Shown here piece after piece: positions 35,072 to 43,264 of a stretch of DNA of 64,000 nt. Position 1 is the stretch's first letter, and each line of letters starts with the position of its first letter. The notes below the pieces were generated by a model that was given only the letters and a program-made list of their open reading frames with translations, was not told where the DNA came from and did no database searches. A program made the position numbers and the translations under genes. This DNA is from Bacteroidales bacterium H3. GTDB lineage: Bacteria; Bacteroidota; Bacteroidia; Bacteroidales; Muribaculaceae. The stretch spans positions 7,304 through 71,303 of the forward strand of contig DAAN01000004.1 of NCBI GenBank assembly GCA_001701135.1, read 5' to 3'.

Positions 35072-35169
35072 CGAAAAATATCGCAAATCCCAAAATCCCC
35101 CGAAAATCCCGGCCGCCGTGTGCGTCGGGCTGCCGATGTTGATTCCTCGGAGTTCAGGATATCGGTCGG

Positions 35170-37452
35170 TCAGTCGCGGGTATGCTTTACCAGATAGATG
35201 TCGTTCAGTGCTACGCCGGGCAGGGCTGCCATTATTGTGTCAGTCGTGGCTTCCGGCCCGAGACGGTCGAGGGTGTCGCAGATGGCGGCATACTCGACGG
35301 GCGAGATTACTTCTTCCACAGCAATCAGCCCTTTGCGGATCAATTTGGTGAAATGGACGTTTATGGTGGATGGTTTCAGGTTGCGTTCGGTGGCAATCTG
35401 ATCGCAGGTCATTCCCCGGCGAAATAGGGCGAGAGTCTGGTCGTAGGTCGACGGCTGGGCTTCTTTTGCCGCGCGCGCTGCTCTATTTGCGGCTCGTCGA
35501 GCTTCTTTTTCAGCTTTGGCTGCATCGGACTGCGCTTTGCCCCGGGCAGCGTTTTCAGCTTTCTGTTTCTCCCTGGCGGCGCGGTCGCGTTGGCGTCGTT
35601 GCCGTTCGGCCTCGGCAGGGTCGCGGGTGGCCATCAGCAATGCCTGCTGTTTGAAGTTGAGATAGCTGGCAATGGTGAAGCCATGGTCGTTGATGTCGCT
35701 GAGCAGATAGAGCCGGGAGCGCAACGCCTGCCGCAGTTCGGCGGTGAGCTCTGCCACGCGCTGCGAGGCGCGTTTGTTTTCTGTGCGTATTTTCGCGAAA
35801 CGGGTCAGCGAGTTGCCGAAAATATCCATCAGCGAGTTGTAGAAATACACTGCACTTTTGCGTACGCGCAACAGAAATGCCGGGTCTTCGAGCGCTTCGA
35901 TGGCCGACAGGCGTATCCGTCCGGTCCATTTGTCCGATACCTCCACAATCTCGGAGCGCAGCCGGTCGGCGATGGTGGTCAGCATGGTGTTTTCCTCAGG
36001 GAAACTGTGGCGGAAGATGGAGTAGACATGTCGGCGCAGCTGCTCCTGAAGAATCGCGATGGCTGAGAAATTAAACAGATCCACGAGCTGCTGCCTGTGG
36101 AAATCGGTTTTCGAGGCGCCGAGCATGGCGATGCCTTGCTCCACGGCCTGAGACTGATGGCTGATATATTGCGCCACCTGCGGATCGGGTGCCAATGACA
36201 TTTCGGCTATCGGGGAGGAGAGCACAAGCCCCTGTAGCGTGCGGCAGCGCGAAAGTGCCACGTAAACTTGCCCGGGAGCGAACGACGCGCCCGAGTCGAC
36301 AATCACGCGGTCGAAAGTTAGCCCCTGACTCTTGTGGATGGTTATGGCCCAGGCCAGACGCAGAGGTATCTGTGTGAATGTGCCCTGCACCTGCGACTCT
36401 ATGGCGTTGGTGGTCTCGTTGATGGTGTATTTGGTGTTTTCCCACACCTGAGCGCACACGTCGATTATTTTTTCGGAGCCGTCGGGAGTGGGGACTTTCA
36501 CCCGCACAATATTGGCGCCGGTGTCCACCACTGTGCCTATCAGGCCGTTGTAGTATTCATGCTCCACGGTGTCGTTTTTGATAAACATCACCTGCGCGCC
36601 CTTTTTCAGGCGCAGGTCGTCGGCCGTGGGATATGCCATTTCTGAGAAAGTGCCGGTGATGCGAGCCTTGTAGACCTGCGAATTGCCCGGGAGGAGGCGC
36701 AGCTGCGATTCGTTGTAGCTGTCGGCCATCTGGTTGTGGGTGGTGAGTCTGATGAATCCGCTCCCCTCGGGCGGGATGAATGCGGGGTTGAGGCGCGAGC
36801 GGAGCATGGCGTGATCGTCGGCGGTGAGGCAGTTGTCGCGCACATGGTTAAGCAGATTGACAAACTGCTGATCCTGCTGGCGGTACACTTTTTCCAGACA
36901 TATTGTGACGTGCCGGATCTGACTCAGCGCACGACTGCCGAAGAAATAGGGAGTGTTGTAGTAGCCGCGCAGCAGTTGCTCGTCCTGAGGCGTCACCACG
37001 GGCGCGAGCTGCTGCAGATCGCCGATAAGGAGCAGTTGCACGCCACCGAAAGGGCGCTGGTCGCGGCGATATTTTTTCAGAGCATTGTCGATGGCGTCGA
37101 GCAGATCGGAGCGCACCATCGAGATTTCATCAATGATGAGCAGGTCGAGCGAACGGATAATGCGGAGTTTCTGCCTCGAGAAGTTGAATTTGTCTTTTTG
37201 CTCGGGTGCCCCCGGCACAAATGGCGCGGGCGACAGCTGGAAGAATGAGTGAATCGTTACGCCGCCGGCGTTGATGGCGGCCACGCCTGTGGGGGCGACC
37301 ACAATAGCGGTTTTGGAACTATGCTCCATCACACGCTTGAGAAATGTGGTCTTGCCCGTGCCGGCTTTACCGGTGAGGAAAATGCTCACGCCGGTATGTT
37401 CCACAAATTCCCAGGCGCGCCTGAGGTTTTCGTCTTCAGTGTAAGAATCCAC
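35170..37452 (-). CDS. Pif1-like superfamily 1 helicase with C-terminal helix-turn-helix
   Basis: 760 residues. Walker A is LTGKAGTGKTT (about 26-36), Walker B LLIIDEISM, and later motifs are GGVQLLLIGDLQQLAPV, YRQQDQQF, and IHKSQGLTFDRVIVD with VYVALSRCRTLQGL, the Pif1/RecD-type helicase set. After about residue 450 comes a helical region, then an Ala/Arg/Lys-rich coiled coil (about 600-665), then a helix-turn-helix domain with YDQTLALFRRGMTCDQIATERNLKPSTINVHFTKLI. It probably unwinds or resolves DNA structures. No dedicated promoter was recognised upstream; it may share the histone-like gene's transcript. Confidence 0.9.
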   Translation of the reverse strand: MDSYTEDENLRRAWEFVEHTGVSIFLTGKAGTGKTTFLKRVMEHSSKTAIVVAPTGVAAINAGGVTIHSFFQLSPAPFVPGAPEQKDKFNFSRQKLRIIRSLDLLIIDEISMVRSDLLDAIDNALKKYRRDQRPFGGVQLLLIGDLQQLAPVVTPQDEQLLRGYYNTPYFFGSRALSQIRHVTICLEKVYRQQDQQFVNLLNHVRDNCLTADDHAMLRSRLNPAFIPPEGSGFIRLTTHNQMADSYNESQLRLLPGNSQVYKARITGTFSEMAYPTADDLRLKKGAQVMFIKNDTVEHEYYNGLIGTVVDTGANIVRVKVPTPDGSEKIIDVCAQVWENTKYTINETTNAIESQVQGTFTQIPLRLAWAITIHKSQGLTFDRVIVDSGASFAPGQVYVALSRCRTLQGLVLSSPIAEMSLAPDPQVAQYISHQSQAVEQGIAMLGASKTDFHRQQLVDLFNFSAIAILQEQLRRHVYSIFRHSFPEENTMLTTIADRLRSEIVEVSDKWTGRIRLSAIEALEDPAFLLRVRKSAVYFYNSLMDIFGNSLTRFAKIRTENKRASQRVAELTAELRQALRSRLYLLSDINDHGFTIASYLNFKQQALLMATRDPAEAERQRRQRDRAAREKQKAENAARGKAQSDAAKAEKEARRAANRAARAAKEAQPSTYDQTLALFRRGMTCDQIATERNLKPSTINVHFTKLIRKGLIAVEEVISPVEYAAICDTLDRLGPEATTDTIMAALPGVALNDIYLVKHTRD

Positions 37453-37501
37453 GCGTAAATGATAATCTGATGTTTTCTTTTTACCTTAGGGGTGCGAAAG
37501 A

Positions 37502-37539
37502 GGGCGGGTGCAGACCTGAGAAAGAGCTGCCCCCGCCCC
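37502..37539 (-). terminator. GC-rich hairpin after histone-like gene
   Basis: Arms GGGCGGGTGCAG and CTGCCCCCGCCCC with one bulge, lying between the histone-like gene and the helicase. On the minus strand it is followed by TCTTTCG only, so it may attenuate rather than stop transcription into the helicase gene. Confidence 0.5.
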
Positions 37540-37570
37540 AAAGCGGTTAAAATGATTGCGTGCCTAAAGA

Positions 37571-37747
37571 TTAAGCTTTAGCGGCTTCGAGCGAAACTTT
37601 GCGGAATTCCTTCATGGCTTTTTCGATTTCGAGGGAAGCCTTGCGGGCGCGTGTGCCGGCTGCTTTGTTACCGTTGGCGAGCTGTGCATTGGCTTCTTTC
37701 TGGAAAGCTTCATAAAGAGAAGCCACCTTTTCTACTAATTCTTTCAT
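37571..37747 (-). CDS. Histone H1-like small basic protein
   Basis: 58 residues, read from the ATG at 37747: MKELVEKVASLYEAFQKEAN, then AQLANGNKAAGTRARKAS, then LEIEKAMKEFRKVSLEAAKA. It is Lys/Ala/Glu-rich and helical. The GNKAAGTRARKASLEIEKA core is characteristic of the short histone H1-like (Hc1-type) proteins found throughout Bacteroidales, thought to bind DNA. It has its own well-formed promoter. The gene is shorter than usual annotation cut-offs and easily missed. Confidence 0.9.
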   Translation of the reverse strand: MKELVEKVASLYEAFQKEANAQLANGNKAAGTRARKASLEIEKAMKEFRKVSLEAAKA

Positions 37748-37788
37748 TGTTAAATTGTATTGGATATATGGTAAAAAGAGATTTTTGG

Positions 37789-37817
37789 CAAAGTTATAAA
37801 TTTTTTTGTTATAACAA
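37789..37817 (-). promoter_or_regulatory. Promoter for histone-like gene
   Basis: Minus-strand TAACTTTG at 37796-37789, with TTG at 37817-37815 about 18 bases upstream. Confidence 0.75.
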
Positions 37818-37926
37818 TGCGAAATGCGTAAAAAATGGCTAAAAAATTAAAAAAATCAGAAAAAGCCAAAAAGATGGCGCTGTCAACGCGCTTGCCTTAA
37901 AATTTCGGGATCGTAAGGAAGCGCTC

Positions 37927-39147
37927 TTATGCTTTGACAGAGCCTGAGTTGATGCGGAATCCGGCCTTTTCGAGCGCTTTGTGCAGGCGTGCGATGTGGC
38001 TGTGGTCGGTGGTCTCGAGTTCGAGGTGCACTGTGCACGAATTGATCTGCTCCGACGGGGATATGCGGTCGTGGTTGACGGCCAGAACGTTGGCTCCCTG
38101 CTCGGCGATTACGGCGAGGAGTTTGAGCAGAGTGCCGGGTTTGTCGGTGACTTCCAGCTCGATGGTGCAGACGCGTCCGTTGGTGAGCAGACCCCGGTTG
38201 ATGACGCGGTTGAGGATGTTCACGTCGATATTGCCACCCGACACCACGCAGACCACCTTCTTCCCTTCAATGGGGAGTTTGTCAAACATCACTGCGGCGA
38301 CAGCTGCGGCGCCGGCACCCTCGGCGATGAGTTTCTGTTTTTCGATCAGCGCAAGGATTGCCGCGGCGATTTCGTCGTCGCTGACGGTGACGATTTCATC
38401 CACGTATTTCTGACATAGCTCGTAGGTGAGATCGCCCGGTTCTTTCACGGCGATGCCGTCGGCGATGGTCGAGACGGAGTCGAGGTGGATGCGCTCGGCT
38501 TTCTCCATCGACTTTGCCATAGAGGGGGCGCCGGCAGCCTGCACTCCGTAGACTTTTATGTCGGGGCGGAGAGTTTTAAGAGCGAATGCCACGCCTGAGA
38601 TGAGACCGCCGCCACCAACCGGCACCACCACAGCGTCGATATGGGGCATTTCCTCGAGAATCTCCAGTCCGATGGTTCCCTGGCCTGCTATAACTTTGGG
38701 GTCGTTGAAGGGATGCACGAAGGTGTAGCCCATCTGATCGCGCAATTCGATGGCTTTGGCATAGGCGTCGTCGTATACGCCGGGCACGAGGCATACTTCG
38801 GCACCGAGGCGTTTGGTGGCTTCGATTTTGGAGATCGGAGCGCCTGCGGGGAGACAGATGATTGATTTTATGCCGTTGTGGGTGGCGGCAAGCGCCACAC
38901 CCTGGGCATGATTGCCGGCCGAGCAGGCTATCACGCCGTGCGACTTCTCCTCCTCGGTGAGCTGTGAGATTTTATAGTAGGCTCCACGGAGCTTGAAAGC
39001 ACCGGTGTGCTGCAGGTTTTCAGGTTTGAGAAATACCTCGCACTTGTCGGAGAGGTTGGTGGGGCCAATGATTTTAGGGTGGCGCGCCACATCGAGCAGC
39101 ACCATCTGCGCGCGATATACTTCGCCGATAGTAAGTTCTTCGCTCAT
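37927..39147 (-). CDS. ilvA: Threonine ammonia-lyase with ACT domain
   Basis: 406 residues. PLP enzyme with the Schiff-base lysine in HTGAFKLRGAY, the asparagine loop ACSAGNHAQGVA, and the glycine-rich PLP phosphate loop VPVGGGGLISG. A C-terminal ACT domain (about 325-400) begins CTIELEVTDKPGTLLKLL. The size and single ACT domain match the shorter TdcB/CTN-type enzyme. It makes 2-oxobutyrate for isoleucine. It follows nfnB after 76 bases. Confidence 0.95.
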   Translation of the reverse strand: MSEELTIGEVYRAQMVLLDVARHPKIIGPTNLSDKCEVFLKPENLQHTGAFKLRGAYYKISQLTEEEKSHGVIACSAGNHAQGVALAATHNGIKSIICLPAGAPISKIEATKRLGAEVCLVPGVYDDAYAKAIELRDQMGYTFVHPFNDPKVIAGQGTIGLEILEEMPHIDAVVVPVGGGGLISGVAFALKTLRPDIKVYGVQAAGAPSMAKSMEKAERIHLDSVSTIADGIAVKEPGDLTYELCQKYVDEIVTVSDDEIAAAILALIEKQKLIAEGAGAAAVAAVMFDKLPIEGKKVVCVVSGGNIDVNILNRVINRGLLTNGRVCTIELEVTDKPGTLLKLLAVIAEQGANVLAVNHDRISPSEQINSCTVHLELETTDHSHIARLHKALEKAGFRINSGSVKA

Positions 39148-39223
39148 GATATTATGTTAATCAAACTCTTTATATGTTGTATCATGGCCGGGGGGCCGGC
39201 GGTTGGTTTTTGCTGAAAATTGA

Positions 39224-40705
39224 TCAGATGTCGTGCTGTGACAGGGCACGGTCCATGGCCGCTGCGGCACGGCGGCCGTCGCCCATGGCGAGAATCACGG
39301 TGGCGCCGCCGCGCACTATGTCGCCGCCGGCGAATAGCATGGGCACGGTGGTCTCCAGAGTCGCTTCATCGGCCACAATGGTGCCGCGGCGGGTGGTCTC
39401 GAGTCCGGGAATGGTGCTGGGGATAAGCGGGTTGGGCGACACGCCCACGCTCACAATCACTTCATCGACCGGCACCTCCACGATGTCGCCCTCGACCGGT
39501 ACGGGCGAGCGGCGGCCCGATGCATCGGGTTCGCCCAATTCCATGCGCTGCAGGCGCATGGCACGCACGCGGCCATTTTCGTCGGCCAGATATTCCACCG
39601 GGTTGTGGAGGGTGAGGAATGTGACGCCCTCCTGCTTGGCATGATGCACCTCCTCGACGCGGGCGGGCATTTCGGCCTCGCTGCGGCGATAGACGATATA
39701 AACCTCCTCGGCGCCCATTCGGCGGGCTGTGCGGCACGAGTCCATGGCGGTGTTGCCGCCGCCGATGACGGCCACGCGCTTCCCTTTTATCACGGGGGTC
39801 TTCCACCCCTGGCGTCCGGCGCCCATGAGGTTGACACGTGTGAGATACTCGTTGCTCGACATCACGCCGATATAGTTCTCGCCCGGGATGTCCATGAAAC
39901 GGGGCAGACCTGCTCCCGAAGCCACGAAAATGCCGCGGAATCCCTGCTCTTTGAGGTCGTCGTAGCCCAGTGTCTTGCCCACGACAATATCGGGGGTGAA
40001 TTCCACTCCGGCGCGGCGCAGCTGCTCTATTTCGTAATCCACAATATCGTTGGGGAGGCGGAACTCGGGAATGCCATATTTGAGTACGCCGCCGATTTCG
40101 TGAAGCGCCTCGAAGACGTGAACGCTATAGCCTTTGCGGACCATGTCGCCCGCAAATGAGAGCGACGCAGGTCCCGAGCCTACCACGGCAATCTTGATGC
40201 CGTTGGATGTTGCGACGGGGGTGTCGGCTGCGTTATTGTCGGAATTCTCGCGGGCGAAATCGGCCGCGAAACGTTCGAGATAGCCGATGGCCACAGGCTG
40301 TTTGCCGGTCTTGTTGTAGATGCATTTCGATTCGCACTGACGTTCCTGGGGACACACGCGTCCGCAGACAGCGGGGAGTGCCGATGTCTCTTTCAGCACT
40401 TTGGCTGCGTCGGTGAAATTGCCGCGCTCGATGTTTTTGATAAATCCGGGTATGTTGATGGCTACGGGGCAGCCGGTCATGCAAGTGGGGTTGGGACAGT
40501 CGAGGCAACGCGACGACTCGGTCAGCGCCTGCTCGCGGGTGAGACCGCGGTTTACCTCTTCATTGTTGGTGATGCGGTAATCGGGGTCGAGTTCGGCCAT
40601 CTTTACACGGGGAATGGCCATGCGCTCCTTCACTGTGTGCGATTTGCGGAGCGTCTCGCGCCAGTCTGCTTCGCGCGGCGATATGGTGGTGTTTTTTTTG
40701 TCCAT
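39224..40705 (-). CDS. NADPH-dependent oxidoreductase, NfnB/GltD-like subunit
   Basis: 493 residues. The N-terminal iron-sulfur region has SRCLDCPNPTCMTGCPVAINIP and CGRVCPQERQCESKCIY, then two nucleotide-binding Rossmann motifs (IAVVGSGPASLSFAGDM and VAVIGGGNTAMDSCRTA). This layout is shared by the glutamate synthase small subunit and the NfnB/SudA subunit. The adjacent NfnA-like gene, and no GltB neighbour, point to the electron-bifurcating ferredoxin-NADP oxidoreductase or sulfide dehydrogenase form. Confidence 0.9.
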   Translation of the reverse strand: MDKKNTTISPREADWRETLRKSHTVKERMAIPRVKMAELDPDYRITNNEEVNRGLTREQALTESSRCLDCPNPTCMTGCPVAINIPGFIKNIERGNFTDAAKVLKETSALPAVCGRVCPQERQCESKCIYNKTGKQPVAIGYLERFAADFARENSDNNAADTPVATSNGIKIAVVGSGPASLSFAGDMVRKGYSVHVFEALHEIGGVLKYGIPEFRLPNDIVDYEIEQLRRAGVEFTPDIVVGKTLGYDDLKEQGFRGIFVASGAGLPRFMDIPGENYIGVMSSNEYLTRVNLMGAGRQGWKTPVIKGKRVAVIGGGNTAMDSCRTARRMGAEEVYIVYRRSEAEMPARVEEVHHAKQEGVTFLTLHNPVEYLADENGRVRAMRLQRMELGEPDASGRRSPVPVEGDIVEVPVDEVIVSVGVSPNPLIPSTIPGLETTRRGTIVADEATLETTVPMLFAGGDIVRGGATVILAMGDGRRAAAAMDRALSQHDI

Positions 40706-40726
40706 TGCGATGAATTATACAAGCTC

Positions 40727-41506
40727 TTAATATGAACGGAGGCGCATGAGCATCTCGTCGAAGTTAACTTTATGGGCGTCGAACTCGGGACCGTCGACGC
40801 ACACGAATTTCATTTTGCCGTCGACAGTGACACGGCAGGCGCCACACATGCCTGTGCCGTCGACCATGATGGTGTTGAGCGAGCAGATGGTGGGCACGTC
40901 ATATTTCTTGGTGAGCAGGCTCACGAATTTCATCATTATGGCCGGACCGATGGTTACCACCTTGTCGACTTTTTCGCGCTGAATCACCGATTCCACACCA
41001 TCGGTGACGAGGCCTTTGTGGCCATAAGAACCGTCGTCGGTCATGATGATCACTTCGTCGGAGTGGGCGCGCACCTGATCCTCGAGAATGATGAGATCTT
41101 TGGTGCGGGCAGCCAGCACTGAAATCACTCTGTTGCCCGCTTCCTTCATGGCGGTGAGAATAGGGAGTAGTGGAGCTACGCCCACACCGCCGCCGCAGCA
41201 GACCACGGTGCCGAATTTCTCGATGTCGGTGGCCTGCCCGAGCGGGCCCACCACGTCGTGAAGGTATTCTCCAGGTTCTTTCGCGCAGATCTGGGCTGAG
41301 GACTCGCCCACAGCCTGCACCACCAGCGTGATGGTGCCGCGCACGGGGTCGGCTTCAGCAATAGTAAGGGGGATACGCTCTCCTTTAGGCTCGGGAATCA
41401 CAATTACGAAGTGACCCGGACGCCTTGCCTTGGCAATCAGAGGCGCCTCCACCACCAGCTTCACTACCTTTTCCGAGAAATGCTCTTTCTCAAGTATCTT
41501 GTGCAT
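40727..41506 (-). CDS. Sulfide/dihydroorotate dehydrogenase-like FAD/NAD-binding protein, NfnA-like
   Basis: 259 residues from the ATG at 41506 (MHKILEKEHF); a frame 14 residues longer is rejected as it lacks similarity. A ferredoxin-reductase-like fold binds FAD and NAD (PGHFVIVIP, VVCCGGGVGVAPLLPI). The C-terminal MCGACRVTVDGKMKFVCVDGPEF has the cysteines expected to hold a [2Fe-2S] cluster. It partners the NfnB-like protein encoded 21 bases downstream, probably exchanging electrons between NADH, NADPH and ferredoxin. Confidence 0.9.
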   Translation of the reverse strand: MHKILEKEHFSEKVVKLVVEAPLIAKARRPGHFVIVIPEPKGERIPLTIAEADPVRGTITLVVQAVGESSAQICAKEPGEYLHDVVGPLGQATDIEKFGTVVCCGGGVGVAPLLPILTAMKEAGNRVISVLAARTKDLIILEDQVRAHSDEVIIMTDDGSYGHKGLVTDGVESVIQREKVDKVVTIGPAIMMKFVSLLTKKYDVPTICSLNTIMVDGTGMCGACRVTVDGKMKFVCVDGPEFDAHKVNFDEMLMRLRSY

Positions 41507-41545
41507 AATGAATAAATTCGGAATGAAAATGTTCGGTTTTATTGG

Positions 41546-41553
41546 CAAAGGTA
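41546..41553 (-). promoter_or_regulatory. -7 box for nfnA-nfnB(-ilvA)
   Basis: Minus-strand TACCTTTG, about 40 bases before the nfnA start. Confidence 0.65.
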
Positions 41554-41692
41554 CTACAATCGCCTCGAATACGCAAAAAAAACAGCTGCCCGCCGGGCCG
41601 CCGCGATGTCTGCCCCGTTCCGGATATCTGTGCGGAAAGAGATTTAGAACGATGTTCTCTTGTTGTCGAACCGTCTCTTACAGCGCTTCCTT

Positions 41693-41735
41693 AAAAAACA
41701 GATAACCCCTGCAACTTGTGAGTTACAGGGGTTAT
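41693..41735 (-). terminator. Terminator after tRNA-Leu
   Basis: Minus-strand hairpin AACCCCTGTAAC/GTTGCAGGGGTT followed by ATCTG and six T. It begins 5 bases past the tRNA-Leu 3' end. Confidence 0.85.
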
Positions 41736-41739
41736 CGGG

Positions 41740-41820
41740 TGCGCAAGGGGGGACTCGAACCCCCACGACCGGAGTCACCAGATCCTAAGTCTGGCGCGGC
41801 TACCATTACGCCACTTGCGC
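41740..41820 (-). tRNA. tRNA-Leu (UAG)
   Basis: 81 bases, class II. The acceptor stem is GCGCAAG/CTTGCGC, the anticodon stem CCAGA/TCTGG surrounds CTTAGGA (UAG), there is a long variable arm, and the T-loop is TTCGAGT. It starts 13 bases after the spt stop, with no room for its own promoter. Confidence 0.96.
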
Positions 41821-41833
41821 ATCGGCTATCTTT

Positions 41834-43021
41834 TTATTTGATGATGCCGTGTTTGCGGAATACTTTCTGGATTTTGTCGAGTGCGAATTCGACTTGCTCC
41901 TGAGTGTGGGTGGCCATGAGGCTGAAGCGGATGAGAGTGTCCTGCGGAGCCACGGCGGGCGTTACCACGGGGTTGACGAAGAGGCCTTCGTCGAAGAGGT
42001 CGCGGGTAACGTGGTATGTCTTGTAGTCGTCGCGGATAAACAGCGGGATGATGGGGGTGGTGGTGTGGCCGATTTCGCATCCCATTTCGCGGAAGCCTTT
42101 GAGGGCGAAGTCGGTGATTTTCCAGAGGTTTTCCTGACGTTCGGGTTCCTCGATCATGATGTCGATGGCCTTGAGGGCTGCCGCTGTGGAGGCGGGGGTA
42201 ATCGAGGCGGTGAAGATATATGAACGGGAGTGGTGACGCAGGAAGTTTGTGATCTCCTTGTCGGTGGCGATGAAGCCGCCGAGCGAGGCAAACGATTTGG
42301 AGAATGTGCCCATCACGAGGTCTACATCTTTGGTTACGCCGAAGTGATCGCATGTGCCGCGGCCACCTTTGCCGAACACGCCGATGCCGTGGGCTTCGTC
42401 GACCATGACGGCAGCGTTGTATTTCTTGGCGAGACGCACGATTTCGGGGAGATTGGCCACGTCGCCCTCCATTGAGAACACACCGTCGGTGACGATGAGT
42501 TTCACTTTATCGGGCTCACACTTCTGGAGCTGCTTCTCGAGCGACTCCATGTCGTTGTGTTTGTATTTGAGGCATGTGGAGTAGCTCAGACGGCGTCCTT
42601 CGATGATGGAGGCATGGTCCTGCTCGTCGTAAATGACATAGTCCTCGCGGCCTGTGAGGCACGACACCACTCCGAGATTGACTTCAAAGCCGGTGGAATA
42701 GATCATCACATCTTCCTTGCCGATATATTCGGCGATGCGACGCTCGAGTTTCTTGTGGAGGTCGAGGGTGCCGTTGAGGAAGGGTGAGCCGGCGCATCCG
42801 GTGCCGTATTTGCGGGTTGCTTCGATTGCTGCTTCCTTGATGCGGGGGTCGCTGACCAGCCCGGAATAGCAGTTGGAGCCGAACATCAGCACCTTTTTGC
42901 CGTTGATGATGACTTCGGGTTCCTGTTCGCTTTCGATAGCGCGGAAATAGGGATAGACACCTGCGGCCTTGGCTTCCTGGGGCGCTGTGTATTTGGCAAG
43001 TTTAGCTTGAAGTAACTTCAT
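41834..43021 (-). CDS. spt: Serine palmitoyltransferase (alpha-oxoamine synthase)
   Basis: 395 residues. PLP alpha-oxoamine synthase with the lysine in GTFSKSFASLGGF, MVDEAHGIGVFG, and SPFLNGTLDLHKKLE. The opening MKLLQAKLAKYTAPQEAKAAGVYPYFRAIES and the whole middle closely resemble, from memory, the Bacteroides serine palmitoyltransferase that starts sphingolipid synthesis. The alternative is 2-amino-3-ketobutyrate CoA ligase (Kbl), but no threonine dehydrogenase neighbour is present. It appears to be cotranscribed with tRNA-Leu. Confidence 0.85.
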   Translation of the reverse strand: MKLLQAKLAKYTAPQEAKAAGVYPYFRAIESEQEPEVIINGKKVLMFGSNCYSGLVSDPRIKEAAIEATRKYGTGCAGSPFLNGTLDLHKKLERRIAEYIGKEDVMIYSTGFEVNLGVVSCLTGREDYVIYDEQDHASIIEGRRLSYSTCLKYKHNDMESLEKQLQKCEPDKVKLIVTDGVFSMEGDVANLPEIVRLAKKYNAAVMVDEAHGIGVFGKGGRGTCDHFGVTKDVDLVMGTFSKSFASLGGFIATDKEITNFLRHHSRSYIFTASITPASTAAALKAIDIMIEEPERQENLWKITDFALKGFREMGCEIGHTTTPIIPLFIRDDYKTYHVTRDLFDEGLFVNPVVTPAVAPQDTLIRFSLMATHTQEQVEFALDKIQKVFRKHGIIK

Positions 43022-43140
43022 AGCGGATGATAATATTTACTTTTTCCGGTGAGCCGGCCTTCCTTGTTCCGATGAGGAAGAGTGGTGCACAATCTGTATG
43101 GTTAAGTTATAAATTTGTAGCTGCCGGCATTTTCAGCCGA

Positions 43141-43148
43141 CAAAGTTA
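43141..43148 (-). promoter_or_regulatory. -7 box for spt-tRNA-Leu
   Basis: Minus-strand TAACTTTG, 120 bases before the spt start. Confidence 0.6.
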
Positions 43149-43264
43149 GTTATTTTTTTCAGAATTTTCACCGTTTCAGCGCAAAAATGTCTAAAAATGC
43201 ACATTTTATGCCTCAACGTGCACTCAATGTGCATGGCAGCGGTGCATGCCATGGGCGCTGCGGG

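Noticed and set aside
43193..43260. Palindromic GTGCATGGCA/TGCATGCCAT region downstream of dcp
   Set aside because: The arms are short and imperfect with no T-run on the minus strand. It is too weak to call a terminator.
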